Source: Pseudomonas viridiflava (lineage in GTDB: Bacteria; Pseudomonadota; Gammaproteobacteria; Pseudomonadales; Pseudomonadaceae). Taken from it: a stretch of 64,000 nt of DNA. The translations under genes were made by a program, and so were the position numbers. The notes under the pieces are model-generated. The model ran no database searches and was not told where the DNA came from. It was given only the letters and a program-made list of their open reading frames with translations. Within the stretch, counting starts at the first letter, position 1; the number at the start of each line of letters is the position of its first letter. Shown here in pieces: positions 52,927 to 62,346 of this stretch. The stretch covers positions 682,001 to 746,000 of the forward strand of contig NZ_UUPU01000001.1 in NCBI RefSeq assembly GCF_900591205.1. The letters are read 5' to 3'.

Positions 52927-52950
52927 TAACCCGATTTGAAATGCGCTCCA

Positions 52951-53044
52951 AATGTGGGAGCTGGCTTGCCTGCGATAGCGGTTATCCAAACACATTGATG
53001 CTGAATGTGCCGCCCGTCATCGCAGGCAAGCCAGCTCCCACATT
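52951..53044. repeat. REP doublet between bioB and bioF
   Basis: AATGTGGGAGCTGGCTTGCC and its complement GGCAAGCCAGCTCCCACATT. It occupies almost the whole 150-base gap inside the biotin operon. Confidence 0.92.
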
Positions 53045-53076
53045 GGATCGAGTTGAACCCGCTAATCCGAGGCCCC

Positions 53077-54246
53077 ATGTCTTTCGATCTCGCCGCGCGC
53101 CTCGCTGCCCGCCGTGCCGAACACCTTTATCGTCAGCGCCCGCTGCTCGACAGTCCCCAAGGCCCGCAGGTGGTAGTGGATGGCCAAGCGCTCCTGGCGT
53201 TCTGCAACAACGACTACCTGGGTCTGGCCAATCACCCGCAGGTGATCGAAGCCTGGCGCGCCGGTGCGTCCCGCTGGGGCGTGGGCGGCGGCGCCTCGCA
53301 CCTGGTGGTGGGGCACGCCACGCCGCACCATGAACTGGAAGAGGCCCTGGCCGACCTCACCGGTCGCCCGCGTGCCTTGCTGTTCACCACCGGCTACATG
53401 GCCAACCTCGGTGCGGTCACGGCATTGGTGGGGCAGGGCGATACGGTGCTGGAAGACCGTCTCAACCACGCCTCGTTGCTGGATGCGGGGCTGCTGTCCG
53501 GCGCACGGTTCAACCGCTACCTGCACAACGACGCCGCCAGCCTGGCCAAGCGCCTGGAGAAAGCCACCGGCAATACGCTGGTGGTCACCGATGGCGTGTT
53601 CAGCATGGACGGCGATCTGGCCGACTTGCCCGCGCTGGCCCGTGAAGCGCGCGCCAAAGGTGCCTGGCTGATGGTGGATGACGCCCATGGTTTCGGCCCG
53701 CTGGGTGCCACCGGCGCGGGCATCGTCGAGCATTTCGGCCTGAGCCAGGACGACGTGCCGGTGCTGGTCGGCACCCTGGGCAAAGCCTTCGGCACGGCCG
53801 GTGCGTTTGTGGCGGGCAGTGAAGATCTGATCGAAAGCCTGATCCAATTCGCCCGGCCCTACATCTACACCACCAGCCAACCGCCGGCGCTGGCCTGCGC
53901 CACCCTCAAAAGCCTGGAGCTGCTGCGCACCGAGCATTGGCGGCGTGAGCACCTCAATGGCCTGATTCGCCAGTTCCGCCAGGGCGCCGAGCAGCTTGGA
54001 CTGGACTTGATGGACAGCTTTACGCCGATCCAGCCGATCCTGATCGGCGACAGCGCCAAGGCTGTGCGCCTGTCGCAGCGGTTGCGTGAACACGGGCTGA
54101 TGGTGACTGCGATTCGCCCGCCGACCGTGCCCGCCGGCAGTGCCCGTTTACGCGTGACCTTGACGGCCGCCCACAGCGAGGCGCAGGTGCAGCTATTGTT
54201 AAACGCATTGGAGGCGTGTTTGCGTCTGGAGCCCGACCATGCGTGA
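53077..54246 (+). CDS. bioF: 8-amino-7-oxononanoate synthase
   Basis: A 389-residue PLP enzyme joining pimeloyl-ACP/CoA and alanine. PLP lysine K236 ([10 protein letters not shown]), the [10 protein letters not shown] motif (residues 201-210) and [13 protein letters not shown] near the N-terminus are all standard. GAGG precedes the ATG at 53077; an in-frame upstream ATG at 53005 is inside the REP doublet and is rejected. The stop overlaps the bioH start by eight bases. Confidence 0.96.
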   Translation: MSFDLAARLAARRAEHLYRQRPLLDSPQGPQVVVDGQALLAFCNNDYLGLANHPQVIEAWRAGASRWGVGGGASHLVVGHATPHHELEEALADLTGRPRALLFTTGYMANLGAVTALVGQGDTVLEDRLNHASLLDAGLLSGARFNRYLHNDAASLAKRLEKATGNTLVVTDGVFSMDGDLADLPALAREARAKGAWLMVDDAHGFGPLGATGAGIVEHFGLSQDDVPVLVGTLGKAFGTAGAFVAGSEDLIESLIQFARPYIYTTSQPPALACATLKSLELLRTEHWRREHLNGLIRQFRQGAEQLGLDLMDSFTPIQPILIGDSAKAVRLSQRLREHGLMVTAIRPPTVPAGSARLRVTLTAAHSEAQVQLLLNALEACLRLEPDHA

Positions 54247-54970
54247 TCGACTGATATTGCTGCCCGGCTGGGGCCTTGGCGTATCGCCGCTGGAGCCTTT
54301 GGCTGCCGCCTTGCAGGGCCTGGATGAACACCTGCAGGTGCAGATCGAGCCGCTGCCGTTGCTGGCTTCCAGCGACCTGGCCGAATGGCTCGACGAACTC
54401 GATGCCACGCTGCCCGACAACGCCTGGCTGGGCGGCTGGTCCCTGGGCGGGATGCTGGCATCGGAGCTGGCGGCGCGGCGCGGTGAACGCTGCTGCGGCC
54501 TGCTGACGCTGGCGAGCAACCCGTGTTTCGTCGCCCATGACGGCTGGCCCAGCGCGATGCCGGCCGAAACCTTCGATGCGTTTCTCGCCGGGTGTCATGC
54601 CGACTCCCAAGTCACCCTCAAACGCTTCGGTCTGCTGTGCGCCAAGGGCGCCGAGGACCCACGCGGGTTGGCGCGTTTGCTGGTAAGCGGGGCGCCGAAT
54701 ACGCCATCCGCTGCGTTGATGACCGGCCTGGAGTTGCTGGCCCAACTGGATACCCGCGAAGCCTTGCTGACCTTTCGCGGGCCGCAGTTGCACCTGTTTG
54801 CCGGGCTGGACGGGTTGGTGCCCGCCGAAGCGGCCGGTGACCTGCTGACCTTGCTGCCCGATGTGGAAATCGGCCTGATTGAACAGGCCGGTCACGCTTT
54901 TCTTCTGGAAGACCCTCACGGTGTCGCGGGGGCCATCCAGGCTTTTTTGCATGAGTGTGTTGATGACTGA
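54239..54970 (+). CDS. bioH: Pimeloyl-ACP methyl ester esterase BioH
   Basis: A 243-residue alpha/beta hydrolase releasing pimeloyl-ACP from its methyl ester. The nucleophile is S68 in GGWSLGG. The late Asp is in [10 protein letters not shown] and the His is in [13 protein letters not shown]. It overlaps bioF by eight bases and bioC by eight bases, showing tight coupling. Confidence 0.93.
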   Translation: MRDRLILLPGWGLGVSPLEPLAAALQGLDEHLQVQIEPLPLLASSDLAEWLDELDATLPDNAWLGGWSLGGMLASELAARRGERCCGLLTLASNPCFVAHDGWPSAMPAETFDAFLAGCHADSQVTLKRFGLLCAKGAEDPRGLARLLVSGAPNTPSAALMTGLELLAQLDTREALLTFRGPQLHLFAGLDGLVPAEAAGDLLTLLPDVEIGLIEQAGHAFLLEDPHGVAGAIQAFLHECVDD

Positions 54971-55775
54971 TCTATCCCTGCCTCCACTGCCGGGCGCCTT
55001 GCCGGACAAGCGCCAGGTGGCGGCTTCGTTTTCGCGTGCGGCGGCCAGTTACGACAGCGTCGCCGAGTTGCAGCGGGCGGTGGGGCACGAACTGCTGGCG
55101 CGCCTGCCAGCCGCAACGCAACCCCGGCGCTGGCTGGATATGGGCTGCGGCACGGGTTATTTCAGTCGCGTGCTGGGCGAGAGGCTGCCGGCCAGCCAGG
55201 GCGTGGCGCTGGACATTGCCGAAGGCATGCTCAATCACGCGCAGCCCCTGGGCGGCGCCGAGCACTTCATCGCCGGTGATGCCGAACGCCTGCCGTTAAA
55301 GGATGCAAGCTGCGGGCTGATTTTCTCCAGCCTGGCGGTGCAATGGTGTGCGAACTTCGACGCGGTGCTCAGCGAGGCTTATCGCGTGCTGCAACCGGGT
55401 GGAGTGTTGGCGTTTGCGAGCCTGTGCGTGGGCACGCTCGCGGAATTGCGCGAAAGCTGGCGCGCCGTGGACGGCCTGGTTCACGTCAACCGCTTTCGCG
55501 CCTTCGAGGCTTATCAACAACTGTGTGCGGCCAGCGGTTTGCGGCTGGTGAGCCTGGAGCGCCGGCCCCACGTGCTGCATTACCCGGATGTGCGCAGCCT
55601 GACCCATGAATTGAAGGCGTTGGGCGCGCATAACCTGAACCCCGGTCGCCCGGGAGGCTTGACGGGGCGCGCACGGATTGTTGCACTGGTGCACGCATAT
55701 GAGCGGTTCCGCCAGGCCCAGGGCCTGCCGGCGACCTACCAAGTGGTGTATGCCGTGCTGGAGAAACCTCTATGA
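54963..55775 (+). CDS. bioC: Malonyl-ACP O-methyltransferase BioC
   Basis: A 270-residue SAM-dependent methyltransferase that disguises malonyl-ACP to prime pimelate synthesis. Motif I is [11 protein letters not shown] (about residue 60); later motifs are [20 protein letters not shown] and IFSSLAVQW. The start at 54963 ([11 protein letters not shown]) is preferred; an ATG at 54951 four codons earlier is possible. It overlaps bioD by four bases. Confidence 0.94.
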   Translation: MTDLSLPPLPGALPDKRQVAASFSRAAASYDSVAELQRAVGHELLARLPAATQPRRWLDMGCGTGYFSRVLGERLPASQGVALDIAEGMLNHAQPLGGAEHFIAGDAERLPLKDASCGLIFSSLAVQWCANFDAVLSEAYRVLQPGGVLAFASLCVGTLAELRESWRAVDGLVHVNRFRAFEAYQQLCAASGLRLVSLERRPHVLHYPDVRSLTHELKALGAHNLNPGRPGGLTGRARIVALVHAYERFRQAQGLPATYQVVYAVLEKPL

Positions 55776-56452
55776 GCGCCGCCTATTTCATCACCGGCAC
55801 CGACACCGATGTGGGCAAGACCACCATCGCCGCCGGCCTGCTGCATGCCGCGCGCCAGGCCGGTAAAAGCACCGCCGCCGGGAAGCCGGTAGCCTCGGGT
55901 TGCCAGGTCACCCCCAAAGGTTTGCGTAATGCCGACGCCTTGGCGCTGCTGGCTGAATGTTCGCTGCCGTTGAGCTACGCCGAGGTCAACCCGGTGGCGT
56001 TCGAACCGGCCATTGCCCCGCATTTGGCCGCACGGGAGGCTGGCGTGGCGCTGACGGTGCAATCACTGTTCAAACCCATGCAGCAGATCCTGGCCCGGCA
56101 GGCGGATTTCACCCTGATCGAAGGCGCCGGCGGCTGGCGTGTGCCATTGGCTGATCAGGCCAACCTGTCGGATTTGGCCATGGCGCTCAAGTTGCCGGTG
56201 ATCCTGGTGGTGGGCGTGCGGCTGGGGTGCATCAGCCACGCTTTGCTCACCGCCGAAGCCATTGCCCGTGACGGCTTGCCACTGGCGGGCTGGGTGGCGA
56301 ACATCATCGACCCCAAGACCTCGCGTCTGGAAGAAAACCTCGCCACCCTGGCCGAGCGCTTGCCTGCGCCGTGCCTGGGCCGCGTGCCGAAACTCAAGCA
56401 CGCCGGGGCCGAAGCGGTGGCGCAATACCTGCAATTGGACCTACTGGACTGA
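55772..56452 (+). CDS. bioD: Dethiobiotin synthetase
   Basis: A 226-residue ATP-dependent carboxylase closing the ureido ring. The P-loop GTDTDVGKT is at residues 9-17, the substrate-binding KPVASGC follows and the [10 protein letters not shown] loop is near residue 113. It is the last biotin gene in the operon; no clear terminator was seen after it. Confidence 0.96.
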   Translation: MSAAYFITGTDTDVGKTTIAAGLLHAARQAGKSTAAGKPVASGCQVTPKGLRNADALALLAECSLPLSYAEVNPVAFEPAIAPHLAAREAGVALTVQSLFKPMQQILARQADFTLIEGAGGWRVPLADQANLSDLAMALKLPVILVVGVRLGCISHALLTAEAIARDGLPLAGWVANIIDPKTSRLEENLATLAERLPAPCLGRVPKLKHAGAEAVAQYLQLDLLD

Positions 56453-56572
56453 AGGCGCTTGACTGATTTTGGCTATCGCCAAGGCATTATGCCATTAGTG
56501 TTTTTGACGGGTGTTTTTCCCGGATCTCTGCTTCAATCAGCGTTCACGATTCTCTAAAGGCAGGCTTACGCC

Positions 56573-56854
56573 ATGGAAATCTCTGGAAGCAGCGCGTTTT
56601 ATTCGGGCCTGAGCACTATTCAGGCCGGGCAGAACCGTGTGGACCAGGCCGCCGGCAAAATTGCCAGCGCGGCGACTACCCAGCCATCCGATGCACAGAG
56701 CGACCGTCTGCAAGCCAATGATCGCGCCCAGCCGTCCAATTCGGCGAGCAATATGGTCGAAATGGCGCAAGGCAAGTTTCAAGTGGAGTTGGGCGCAAAG
56801 GTCGCCAAGGCGTCGGATGAAATGCTCGGCACCTTGATCGACACCTACGCTTAA
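56573..56854 (+). CDS. Small conserved protein of unknown function (PA0505-like)
   Basis: A 93-residue protein without signal peptide or membrane segment, starting MEISGSSAFYSGLSTIQAGQNRVDQAAGKIA. The N-terminus recalls flagellar rod/hook-type N-helices (SGL...Q.R.D..A.NIA) and the C-terminus is helical (MVEMAQGKFQVELGAKVAKASDEML), as if it were a minimal rod-type helical hairpin, but no flagellar genes are nearby. A similar small gene follows bioD in P. aeruginosa. A cgattctctaaaggcagg leader gives an AAAGGCAGG site. Confidence 0.72.
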   Translation: MEISGSSAFYSGLSTIQAGQNRVDQAAGKIASAATTQPSDAQSDRLQANDRAQPSNSASNMVEMAQGKFQVELGAKVAKASDEMLGTLIDTYA

Positions 56855-56882
56855 CCCTTCTCTCTATTTACCCGGGCTCTCC

Positions 56883-56970
56883 TGTGGGAGCTGGCTTGCC
56901 TGCGATAGCATCACCGCGGTTTACCAGTAATACCGAGGTGCTTGCATCGCAGGCAAGCCAGCTCCCACAT
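56883..56970. repeat. REP doublet upstream of the acyl-CoA dehydrogenase gene
   Basis: TGTGGGAGCTGGCTTGCCTG, a spacer, then CAGGCAAGCCAGCTCCCACA; arms are perfect complements. Confidence 0.92.
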
Positions 56971-57085
56971 TTGTCCTGCTTCTCCCTCTCTAACTTCTAA
57001 ACTCCTTTTTGAGGTGGCATCCCGCCGCAGGTGTTGCCGTGCGCGTTCTTGACCCACGTCATGACAAACGGCGCTTGGACGATGC

Positions 57086-57130
57086 TTGACATCGCCAGGT
57101 CGTAAACGTATGTTTCAAACACCTGTTTGA
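57086..57130 (+). promoter_or_regulatory. Sigma-70 promoter with tandem PsrA-type operators before fadE
   Basis: TTGACA (57086-57091), a 17-base spacer and TATGTT (57109-57114) make a good sigma-70 promoter. AAAC-GTAT-GTTT (57104-57115) overlaps the -10, and TCAAAC-ACCT-GTTTGA (57115-57130) covers the likely start point. The latter is a perfect match to the PsrA pattern (G/C-AAAC-N2-4-GTTT-G/C). PsrA senses long-chain acyl-CoA, so fatty acids should derepress the gene 60 bases downstream. Confidence 0.75.
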
Positions 57131-57189
57131 CCGCCACAACAAATCCACGCGGTTGTTCATTCCAGATTCATCAGCAGAGGTTTATCGCT

Positions 57190-58995
57190 ATGCCTGACTA
57201 CAAGGCCCCCTTGCGTGATATTCGCTTCGTTCGTGACGAACTGCTCGGTTATGAAGCGCACTATCAGAGCCTGCCGGCTTGCCAGGACGCTACCCCGGAC
57301 ATGGTTGACGCCATTCTCGAAGAAGGCGCCAAGTTCTGTGAGCAAGTGCTGGCACCGCTGAACCGCGTGGGCGACATCGAAGGGTGCACCTGGAGCGAGT
57401 CAGGCGTTAAAACCCCTACTGGTTTCAAAGAAGCCTACAAACAGTTCGTCGAAGGCGGCTGGCCAAGCCTGGCCCACGATGTGGAGCACGGCGGCCAGGG
57501 CCTGCCGGAATCGTTGGGCCTGGCGGTCAGCGAAATGGTTGGCGCCGCCAACTGGTCGTGGGGCATGTACCCGGGCCTGTCCCATGGTGCGATGAACACC
57601 ATCTCCGAGCACGGCACCCCGGAACAGCAAAACGCCTACCTGACCAAACTGGTCTCGGGCGAATGGACCGGCACCATGTGCCTGACCGAGCCGCACTGCG
57701 GCACCGACCTGGGCATGCTGCGCACCAAGGCCGAGCCTCAGGCCGACGGTTCCTACAAAGTCTCCGGCACCAAGATCTTCATCTCGGCCGGTGAGCACGA
57801 CATGGCCGACAACATCGTCCACATCGTACTGGCCCGCCTGCCGGACGCACCGGCCGGCACCAAAGGTATTTCGTTGTTTATCGTGCCTAAATTCCTGCCG
57901 AACGCAGACGGCTCGATCGGCGAGCGCAACGCCGTGACCTGCGGTTCCCTGGAACACAAGATGGGTATCCACGGTAACGCCACCTGCGTGATGAACTTCG
58001 ACGCGGCCACCGGTTTCCTGATCGGCCCGGCGAACAAGGGCTTGAACTGCATGTTCACCTTTATGAACACCGCTCGCCTGGGGACTGCGCTGCAAGGCTT
58101 GTCCCACGCCGAGATCGGCTTCCAGGGCGGCCTGAAATATGCGCGTGATCGCCTGCAAATGCGTTCGTTGACCGGCCCGAAAGCCCCGGAAAAAGCCGCC
58201 GACCCGATCATCGTGCACCCTGACGTGCGCCGCATGCTGCTGACCATGAAAGCCTTCGCCGAAGGCAACCGTGCGATGGTGTACTTCACCGCCAAGCAAG
58301 TGGACATCGTCAAGTACGGCACCGACGACGACGCCAAGAAACAGGCTGATGGCCTGCTGGCTTTCATGACCCCGATCGCCAAGGCGTTCATGACCGAAGT
58401 CGGTTTTGAGTCGGCCAACCACGGCGTGCAGATCTACGGTGGTCACGGTTTTATCGCCGAGTGGGGCATGGAACAGAACGTTCGCGACAGCCGCATTTCG
58501 ATGCTGTACGAAGGCACCACCGGCATCCAGGCGCTGGACCTGCTCGGCCGTAAAGTGCTGATGACCCAAGGCGAAGCGCTCAAGGGCTTCACCAAGATCG
58601 TGCACAAGTTCTGCCAGGCCAACGAAGGTGTCGAGGCGGTCCAGGAGTTCGTGACGCCGCTGGCTGCGCTGAACAAAGAGTGGGGCGAGTTGACCATGAA
58701 AGTCGGCATGGCCGCGATGAAAGACCGTGAAGAAGTCGGTGCCGCTTCGGTGGATTACCTGATGTACTCCGGTTACGCCTGCCTGGCGTACTTCTGGGCC
58801 GACATGGCGCGCCTGGCTGCGGAGAAACTGGCTGCGGGCACCACCGAAGAAGCGTTCTACACCGCCAAGCTGCAAACCGCGCGCTTCTACTTCCAGCGCA
58901 TCCTGCCACGTACTCGTACCCACGTGGCCACCATGCTGTCGGGCGCCAACAACCTGATGGACATGAAAGAAGAAAACTTCGGCCTGGCCTACTAA
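57190..58995 (+). CDS. fadE1: Long-chain acyl-CoA dehydrogenase, FadE1-like
   Basis: A 601-residue acyl-CoA dehydrogenase of the large Pseudomonas type with an N-terminal extension and a C-terminal helical domain. It starts [20 protein letters not shown] at the ATG on 57190. The FAD/substrate segments [19 protein letters not shown] and [15 protein letters not shown] and the [16 protein letters not shown] stretch are typical. It resembles PA0506 of P. aeruginosa, shown to act in fatty-acid degradation as FadE1. PsrA-type operators precede it; a strong terminator follows. Confidence 0.88.
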   Translation: MPDYKAPLRDIRFVRDELLGYEAHYQSLPACQDATPDMVDAILEEGAKFCEQVLAPLNRVGDIEGCTWSESGVKTPTGFKEAYKQFVEGGWPSLAHDVEHGGQGLPESLGLAVSEMVGAANWSWGMYPGLSHGAMNTISEHGTPEQQNAYLTKLVSGEWTGTMCLTEPHCGTDLGMLRTKAEPQADGSYKVSGTKIFISAGEHDMADNIVHIVLARLPDAPAGTKGISLFIVPKFLPNADGSIGERNAVTCGSLEHKMGIHGNATCVMNFDAATGFLIGPANKGLNCMFTFMNTARLGTALQGLSHAEIGFQGGLKYARDRLQMRSLTGPKAPEKAADPIIVHPDVRRMLLTMKAFAEGNRAMVYFTAKQVDIVKYGTDDDAKKQADGLLAFMTPIAKAFMTEVGFESANHGVQIYGGHGFIAEWGMEQNVRDSRISMLYEGTTGIQALDLLGRKVLMTQGEALKGFTKIVHKFCQANEGVEAVQEFVTPLAALNKEWGELTMKVGMAAMKDREEVGAASVDYLMYSGYACLAYFWADMARLAAEKLAAGTTEEAFYTAKLQTARFYFQRILPRTRTHVATMLSGANNLMDMKEENFGLAY

Positions 58996-59013
58996 GCCTT
59001 ACCGGGTTCTCTT

Positions 59014-59052
59014 AAAAACCGCCGCGCCCTTTGGGGTGCGGCGGTTTTTTTA
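59014..59052. terminator. Terminator after the FadE1-like gene
   Basis: AAAAACCGCCGCGCCC-TTTGG-GGTGCGGCGGTTTTTTT: a long stem with tracts on both sides. It can end the fadE transcript and, on the other strand, the Ig-like gene's transcript. Confidence 0.92.
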
Positions 59053-59070
59053 TGCGCGCAGCCAACGCAC

Positions 59071-60666
59071 TCAAGGTGTCGGGGTGAACGGCGCTCCGTC
59101 GCAATAAACGTTGCCGGCCAAAACACCCCTGACCCCAATGGCCACCGGCGCAGATCGAAGCAGTTGGTTGGTGTTGTTGAGCATCGAATAGCTGAAATAC
59201 ATCACGCCTCTGCCGATTACCCTCATGGTGGTCGTGTAGGGCAGGTTCAAGGTAAGGCCCAGCGTTGGAGCATCGGTCGCCAGCACTACAGAGACCGTGA
59301 CTGCTGGAACAATCGGGTTTGAACCATCGTCCTGTCGGCTCATTGTGCAGGTCAACGTCAACGTCCTGCCGGGAACCAAAAGGGTTGAAGGAGGGATAAA
59401 CACCGCAATAGAACGGTTCGGATAGGGTGCGTTCAAGGGTTGCGGCGAGTTGCAGTTGAGGTTGCCCTCGGTGTTCAGGTTTCGCACGATCGGCGGTGTC
59501 AGGGTCATCAAGGCCGTCAGGTTGAAGGTCAGGGTTCTGCCTGGCCCATTGAAGACCGCCCCGCCGCTGGTGATTCTGAACCCGACCGCAGCCGTCGTGT
59601 CATTGTTGGCGGCTCCCGCAAGCGTGGCCAGTATTTGCGCCGACGTGACAATAAAGCGTAACGGTAACGGTTGCCCTGCGTAAATCAAGGACGTCGGCAT
59701 GGCGGCGCCTCCCAGAGTTACGCTCAACGCATCACCGATTTGCAAACCGTCGAGGCTGTCCAGCCACACCTCCATCCCCCCTTGCCCACCCTGGGTGATA
59801 TCCGCCAGTGTCACTGTGTTATCGGGCGCAATCGCCTGAGTCACGCGTGGGATGGCAATGTTCGAAGGAGTGATGCGCAGTGCCACCCTGATCTCAAGAA
59901 TCAACGAGTCCCGAGCACGGTTGCCTTCTCGGTCGAGACAGCGATAGGTCAGCTGCTGCGGGCCATTGCCGCGGGCGCGAATAATGGCCGCAGGTATCGG
60001 TATAAGACGCACAGCCGGGAAGTCTGGCAGGGCGGTCACGGGCGGTACGGCGTACGCCACCTCCATGTGGCTGTCGGTGTTGCCGTAGTAAAAAACGGCG
60101 CGCAGGCCAATCTCGTTGTTGATCTCCGCATGCTCAGGAATTCGAAACAGGACCGGGTCATTGTTGGCCAGGTATTCTTCGGTAATCAGCGGCGTCGCCA
60201 GGTTTGCCGGCAGCAGTGGGCGTGGCGGTGTGATGGTCAGGTAACCAAACGGTGGGGTTTTCTGGACCCGCAACGGGGTACTGGCGGTCGCACGCAGCAC
60301 ATTACTGCCGTCGTCCAGGATATAGGTGAGTTGATAGTCGCCTTCACTGCCCACCAGACGGCGCGGCACGGTGATGTCGACTGCCGCCGTGGGATACGCC
60401 GGTAATTGTTCGTAGGACAGCACCTCGTACTCAGCCGGCGGCGGTAATTCGGCGTACACCCTGATCGTGGCACGAGATCCGGGAAGCCCCGGTTGCGGCG
60501 GTGCCGGAATGCGAATTCGCAAGTCATTGGCTGCCGTAGACAGGGGCACCAGGCCGCCGGCGTTGGGGATGGCATCCACCACGATCAGCGGCTGTAATCG
60601 GGGTTGCGCGTTACGAATCAAGAACAGCGAACTTGTACGCACCAGGTCGTTTTCCGAGGTTTCCAT
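59071..60666 (-). CDS. Orphan protein of repeated Ig-like beta-sandwich modules
   Basis: A 531-residue protein without a signal peptide or membrane helix. It consists of about five modules of roughly 100 residues with an alternating strand pattern; each shows an L-T-Y or V-x-Y strand (DYQLTYILDDGSN, QQLTYRCLDREGN, LTLTCTMSRQDDG, MYFSYSMLNNTN) close to its end. This resembles Ig-like or cadherin-type repeats. Only a few Cys occur, late in the chain. I chose the ATG at 60666 (METSENDL) because GGGA is nine bases upstream; 60675 is possible. A perfect TACTGT-N8-ACAGTA palindrome lies about 105 bases upstream. Function and location are unknown. Confidence 0.7.
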   Translation of the reverse strand: METSENDLVRTSSLFLIRNAQPRLQPLIVVDAIPNAGGLVPLSTAANDLRIRIPAPPQPGLPGSRATIRVYAELPPPAEYEVLSYEQLPAYPTAAVDITVPRRLVGSEGDYQLTYILDDGSNVLRATASTPLRVQKTPPFGYLTITPPRPLLPANLATPLITEEYLANNDPVLFRIPEHAEINNEIGLRAVFYYGNTDSHMEVAYAVPPVTALPDFPAVRLIPIPAAIIRARGNGPQQLTYRCLDREGNRARDSLILEIRVALRITPSNIAIPRVTQAIAPDNTVTLADITQGGQGGMEVWLDSLDGLQIGDALSVTLGGAAMPTSLIYAGQPLPLRFIVTSAQILATLAGAANNDTTAAVGFRITSGGAVFNGPGRTLTFNLTALMTLTPPIVRNLNTEGNLNCNSPQPLNAPYPNRSIAVFIPPSTLLVPGRTLTLTCTMSRQDDGSNPIVPAVTVSVVLATDAPTLGLTLNLPYTTTMRVIGRGVMYFSYSMLNNTNQLLRSAPVAIGVRGVLAGNVYCDGAPFTPTP

Positions 60667-60771
60667 AATTGTCATTCCCGTTGTGTAAGGGGCACTCCTT
60701 GTTTCTCCCGAAAACCGGCTGGGTGGTACTGAGTGGTATACGCGAGTAAACACAGCAAAACCTTGGCTGAA

Positions 60772-60791
60772 TACTGTCAACCTTGACAGTA
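60772..60791 (-). promoter_or_regulatory. Perfect CTGT-N8-ACAG palindrome upstream of the Ig-like gene
   Basis: TACTGTCAA-CC-TTGACAGTA: nine-base arms around CC. Outer bases agree with the LexA consensus frame TACTGT-N8-ACAGTA, though the core is not A/T-rich; the spacing also fits LuxR-type boxes. Confidence 0.5.
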
Positions 60792-60966
60792 CGCGATGGC
60801 CGACAGCGCTGCTGTCTTCAGGATAAAAAAACCACAGCGCGACACTCAGGGATTGGGCCGCTCGGCCGTTAAAGTGATGGCAATGTGATACATGGCAGGC
60901 AGGCTGTGCTTAACTGTCTGCGTAAAGGCACAGTGCCATCACTTTTTGCGGGTCGGAGTTTTACCC

Positions 60967-62256
60967 TTGTCACGCGTGTCCGCTGTACGTTTCAGTCATT
61001 TTTTCCCTTCGTTGCTGCTGTTGCTGGCCGGGCTCTCGGCTGCGTATGTCAAAGATCTCAACGTGTTCTTTACGTCGCTGTTCAATGTGCTGCCGACCCT
61101 GGTGCTGTTGCTCGGCGGTTCGTATTGCGCGGTGTATCGCCGCCAGCGTGAACTGTTCCTGATGATCACGGTGTATATCGCCTACTTCCTGCTCGACACC
61201 CAGACCGACTTCTACCGCGACAATGGCCGCGTACGTGAAGACGCCGCCGTGGTGTTTCACTTGTGTTGCCTGTTATTGCCGCTGTTGTTCAGCATTTACG
61301 CGCTCTGGCAGGAGAAGACCCACCTGTTCCGTGACTTTGTCGCACGCGGCGCGGTATTGCTGGCCGTAGGCAGCGTGGCGCTGGCGCTAGAGCAAAGTTA
61401 TCCCGAAGCCGTACTCAACTGGCTGGCGGAGATTCGCTGGCCGGCCTTGCACGGCCGTTGGATGAGCCTGATCCAGCTGTCATACCCGATGTTCCTGATC
61501 GGTTTCCTTACTCTGGCCGCCCAGTATTGGTATCAGCCGCGCCCGCTGCATGCGGCGCAACTGGTGGGGTTGCTGGGGATGTTCTGGATGTTGCCGCAAA
61601 CCTTCATCCTGCCGTTTACGCTGAACATCATGTGCAGCCAGGTGATGCTGATGATCGCCGCCGGCGTGGCCCACGAGGCCTATCAAATGGCCTTCCGGGA
61701 TGAGCTCACTGGCCTGCCCGGTCGCCGCGCGCTTAACGAACGCATGCAGCGGCTGGGGCGCAACTATGTGCTGGCAATGAGCGACGTCGACCACTTCAAG
61801 CGCTTCAACGACACCCATGGCCACGACGTGGGTGACCAGGTGCTGCGCCTGGTGGCCAGCAAATTGTCCAAGGTCAACGGTGGCGGGCGTGCCTACCGGT
61901 ATGGCGGTGAAGAGTTCGCCGTGGTGTTCGCCGGCAAGACCCTGGATGAGTGCATGCCGTACCTGGAGGAAATCCGCGAGATCATCGCCGACTACGACAT
62001 CAAGCTGCGCAACTCGGATCGCCCGCAAGACGACCAGCAAGGCCGTCAACGCCGCGCCGGCAGCGGTGCATCGAGTGTCTCGGTGACCATCAGCATTGGC
62101 GTGGCCGAGCGCCAGATCGAGCATCGCACGCCCGAAGAAGTGCTCAAGACCGCCGACCAGGCGCTGTATGCCGCCAAGGGCGCAGGGCGCAACTGTGTGG
62201 TCGCGGCCGGGCAAACCCGGCGCGGCGCGGTGCGCATGGCGAGCGCTGCCGGTTGA
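60967..62256 (+). CDS. Membrane diguanylate cyclase (GGDEF)
   Basis: A 429-residue protein. I place the start at TTG 60967 (reading LSRVSAVRFSHFFPSL) because GGAG lies eight bases upstream and no good ATG is near; 60892 is an alternative. Six to seven helices fill residues 10-245. The GGDEF domain (about 260-415) contains DELTGLPGRRALNERM, DVDHFKRFNDTHGHDVGDQVL and active-site GGEEF at 313-317. No RxxD inhibition site precedes it. A 20-residue polar insert (SDRPQDDQQGRQRRAGSG) interrupts the domain before the SVTISIGVA strand. It likely makes c-di-GMP at the inner membrane. Confidence 0.88.
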   Translation: MSRVSAVRFSHFFPSLLLLLAGLSAAYVKDLNVFFTSLFNVLPTLVLLLGGSYCAVYRRQRELFLMITVYIAYFLLDTQTDFYRDNGRVREDAAVVFHLCCLLLPLLFSIYALWQEKTHLFRDFVARGAVLLAVGSVALALEQSYPEAVLNWLAEIRWPALHGRWMSLIQLSYPMFLIGFLTLAAQYWYQPRPLHAAQLVGLLGMFWMLPQTFILPFTLNIMCSQVMLMIAAGVAHEAYQMAFRDELTGLPGRRALNERMQRLGRNYVLAMSDVDHFKRFNDTHGHDVGDQVLRLVASKLSKVNGGGRAYRYGGEEFAVVFAGKTLDECMPYLEEIREIIADYDIKLRNSDRPQDDQQGRQRRAGSGASSVSVTISIGVAERQIEHRTPEEVLKTADQALYAAKGAGRNCVVAAGQTRRGAVRMASAAG

Positions 62257-62305
62257 GTGATGGTGGTGTATTCAGCGGTTCTACAGTGATTGTTTGAGGC
62301 GCCAG

Positions 62306-62336
62306 CCGGCAGTAGGTTGAAACCATCTGCTGCCGG
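62306..62336 (+). other. Hairpin next to the ribosome site of the FadE2-like gene
   Basis: CCGGCAG (62306-62312) pairs with CTGCCGG (62330-62336), with AG/CT pairing inside and no T-run after it. The right arm runs into the GGAG ribosome site of the gene starting at 62347, so folding could limit translation. Confidence 0.45.
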
Positions 62337-62346
62337 AGAAACTGTC

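Noticed and set aside
60802..60816. GACAGC-GCT-GCTGTC palindrome before the diguanylate cyclase
   Set aside because: Short and GC-rich; such repeats are expected by chance and no second copy supports it.
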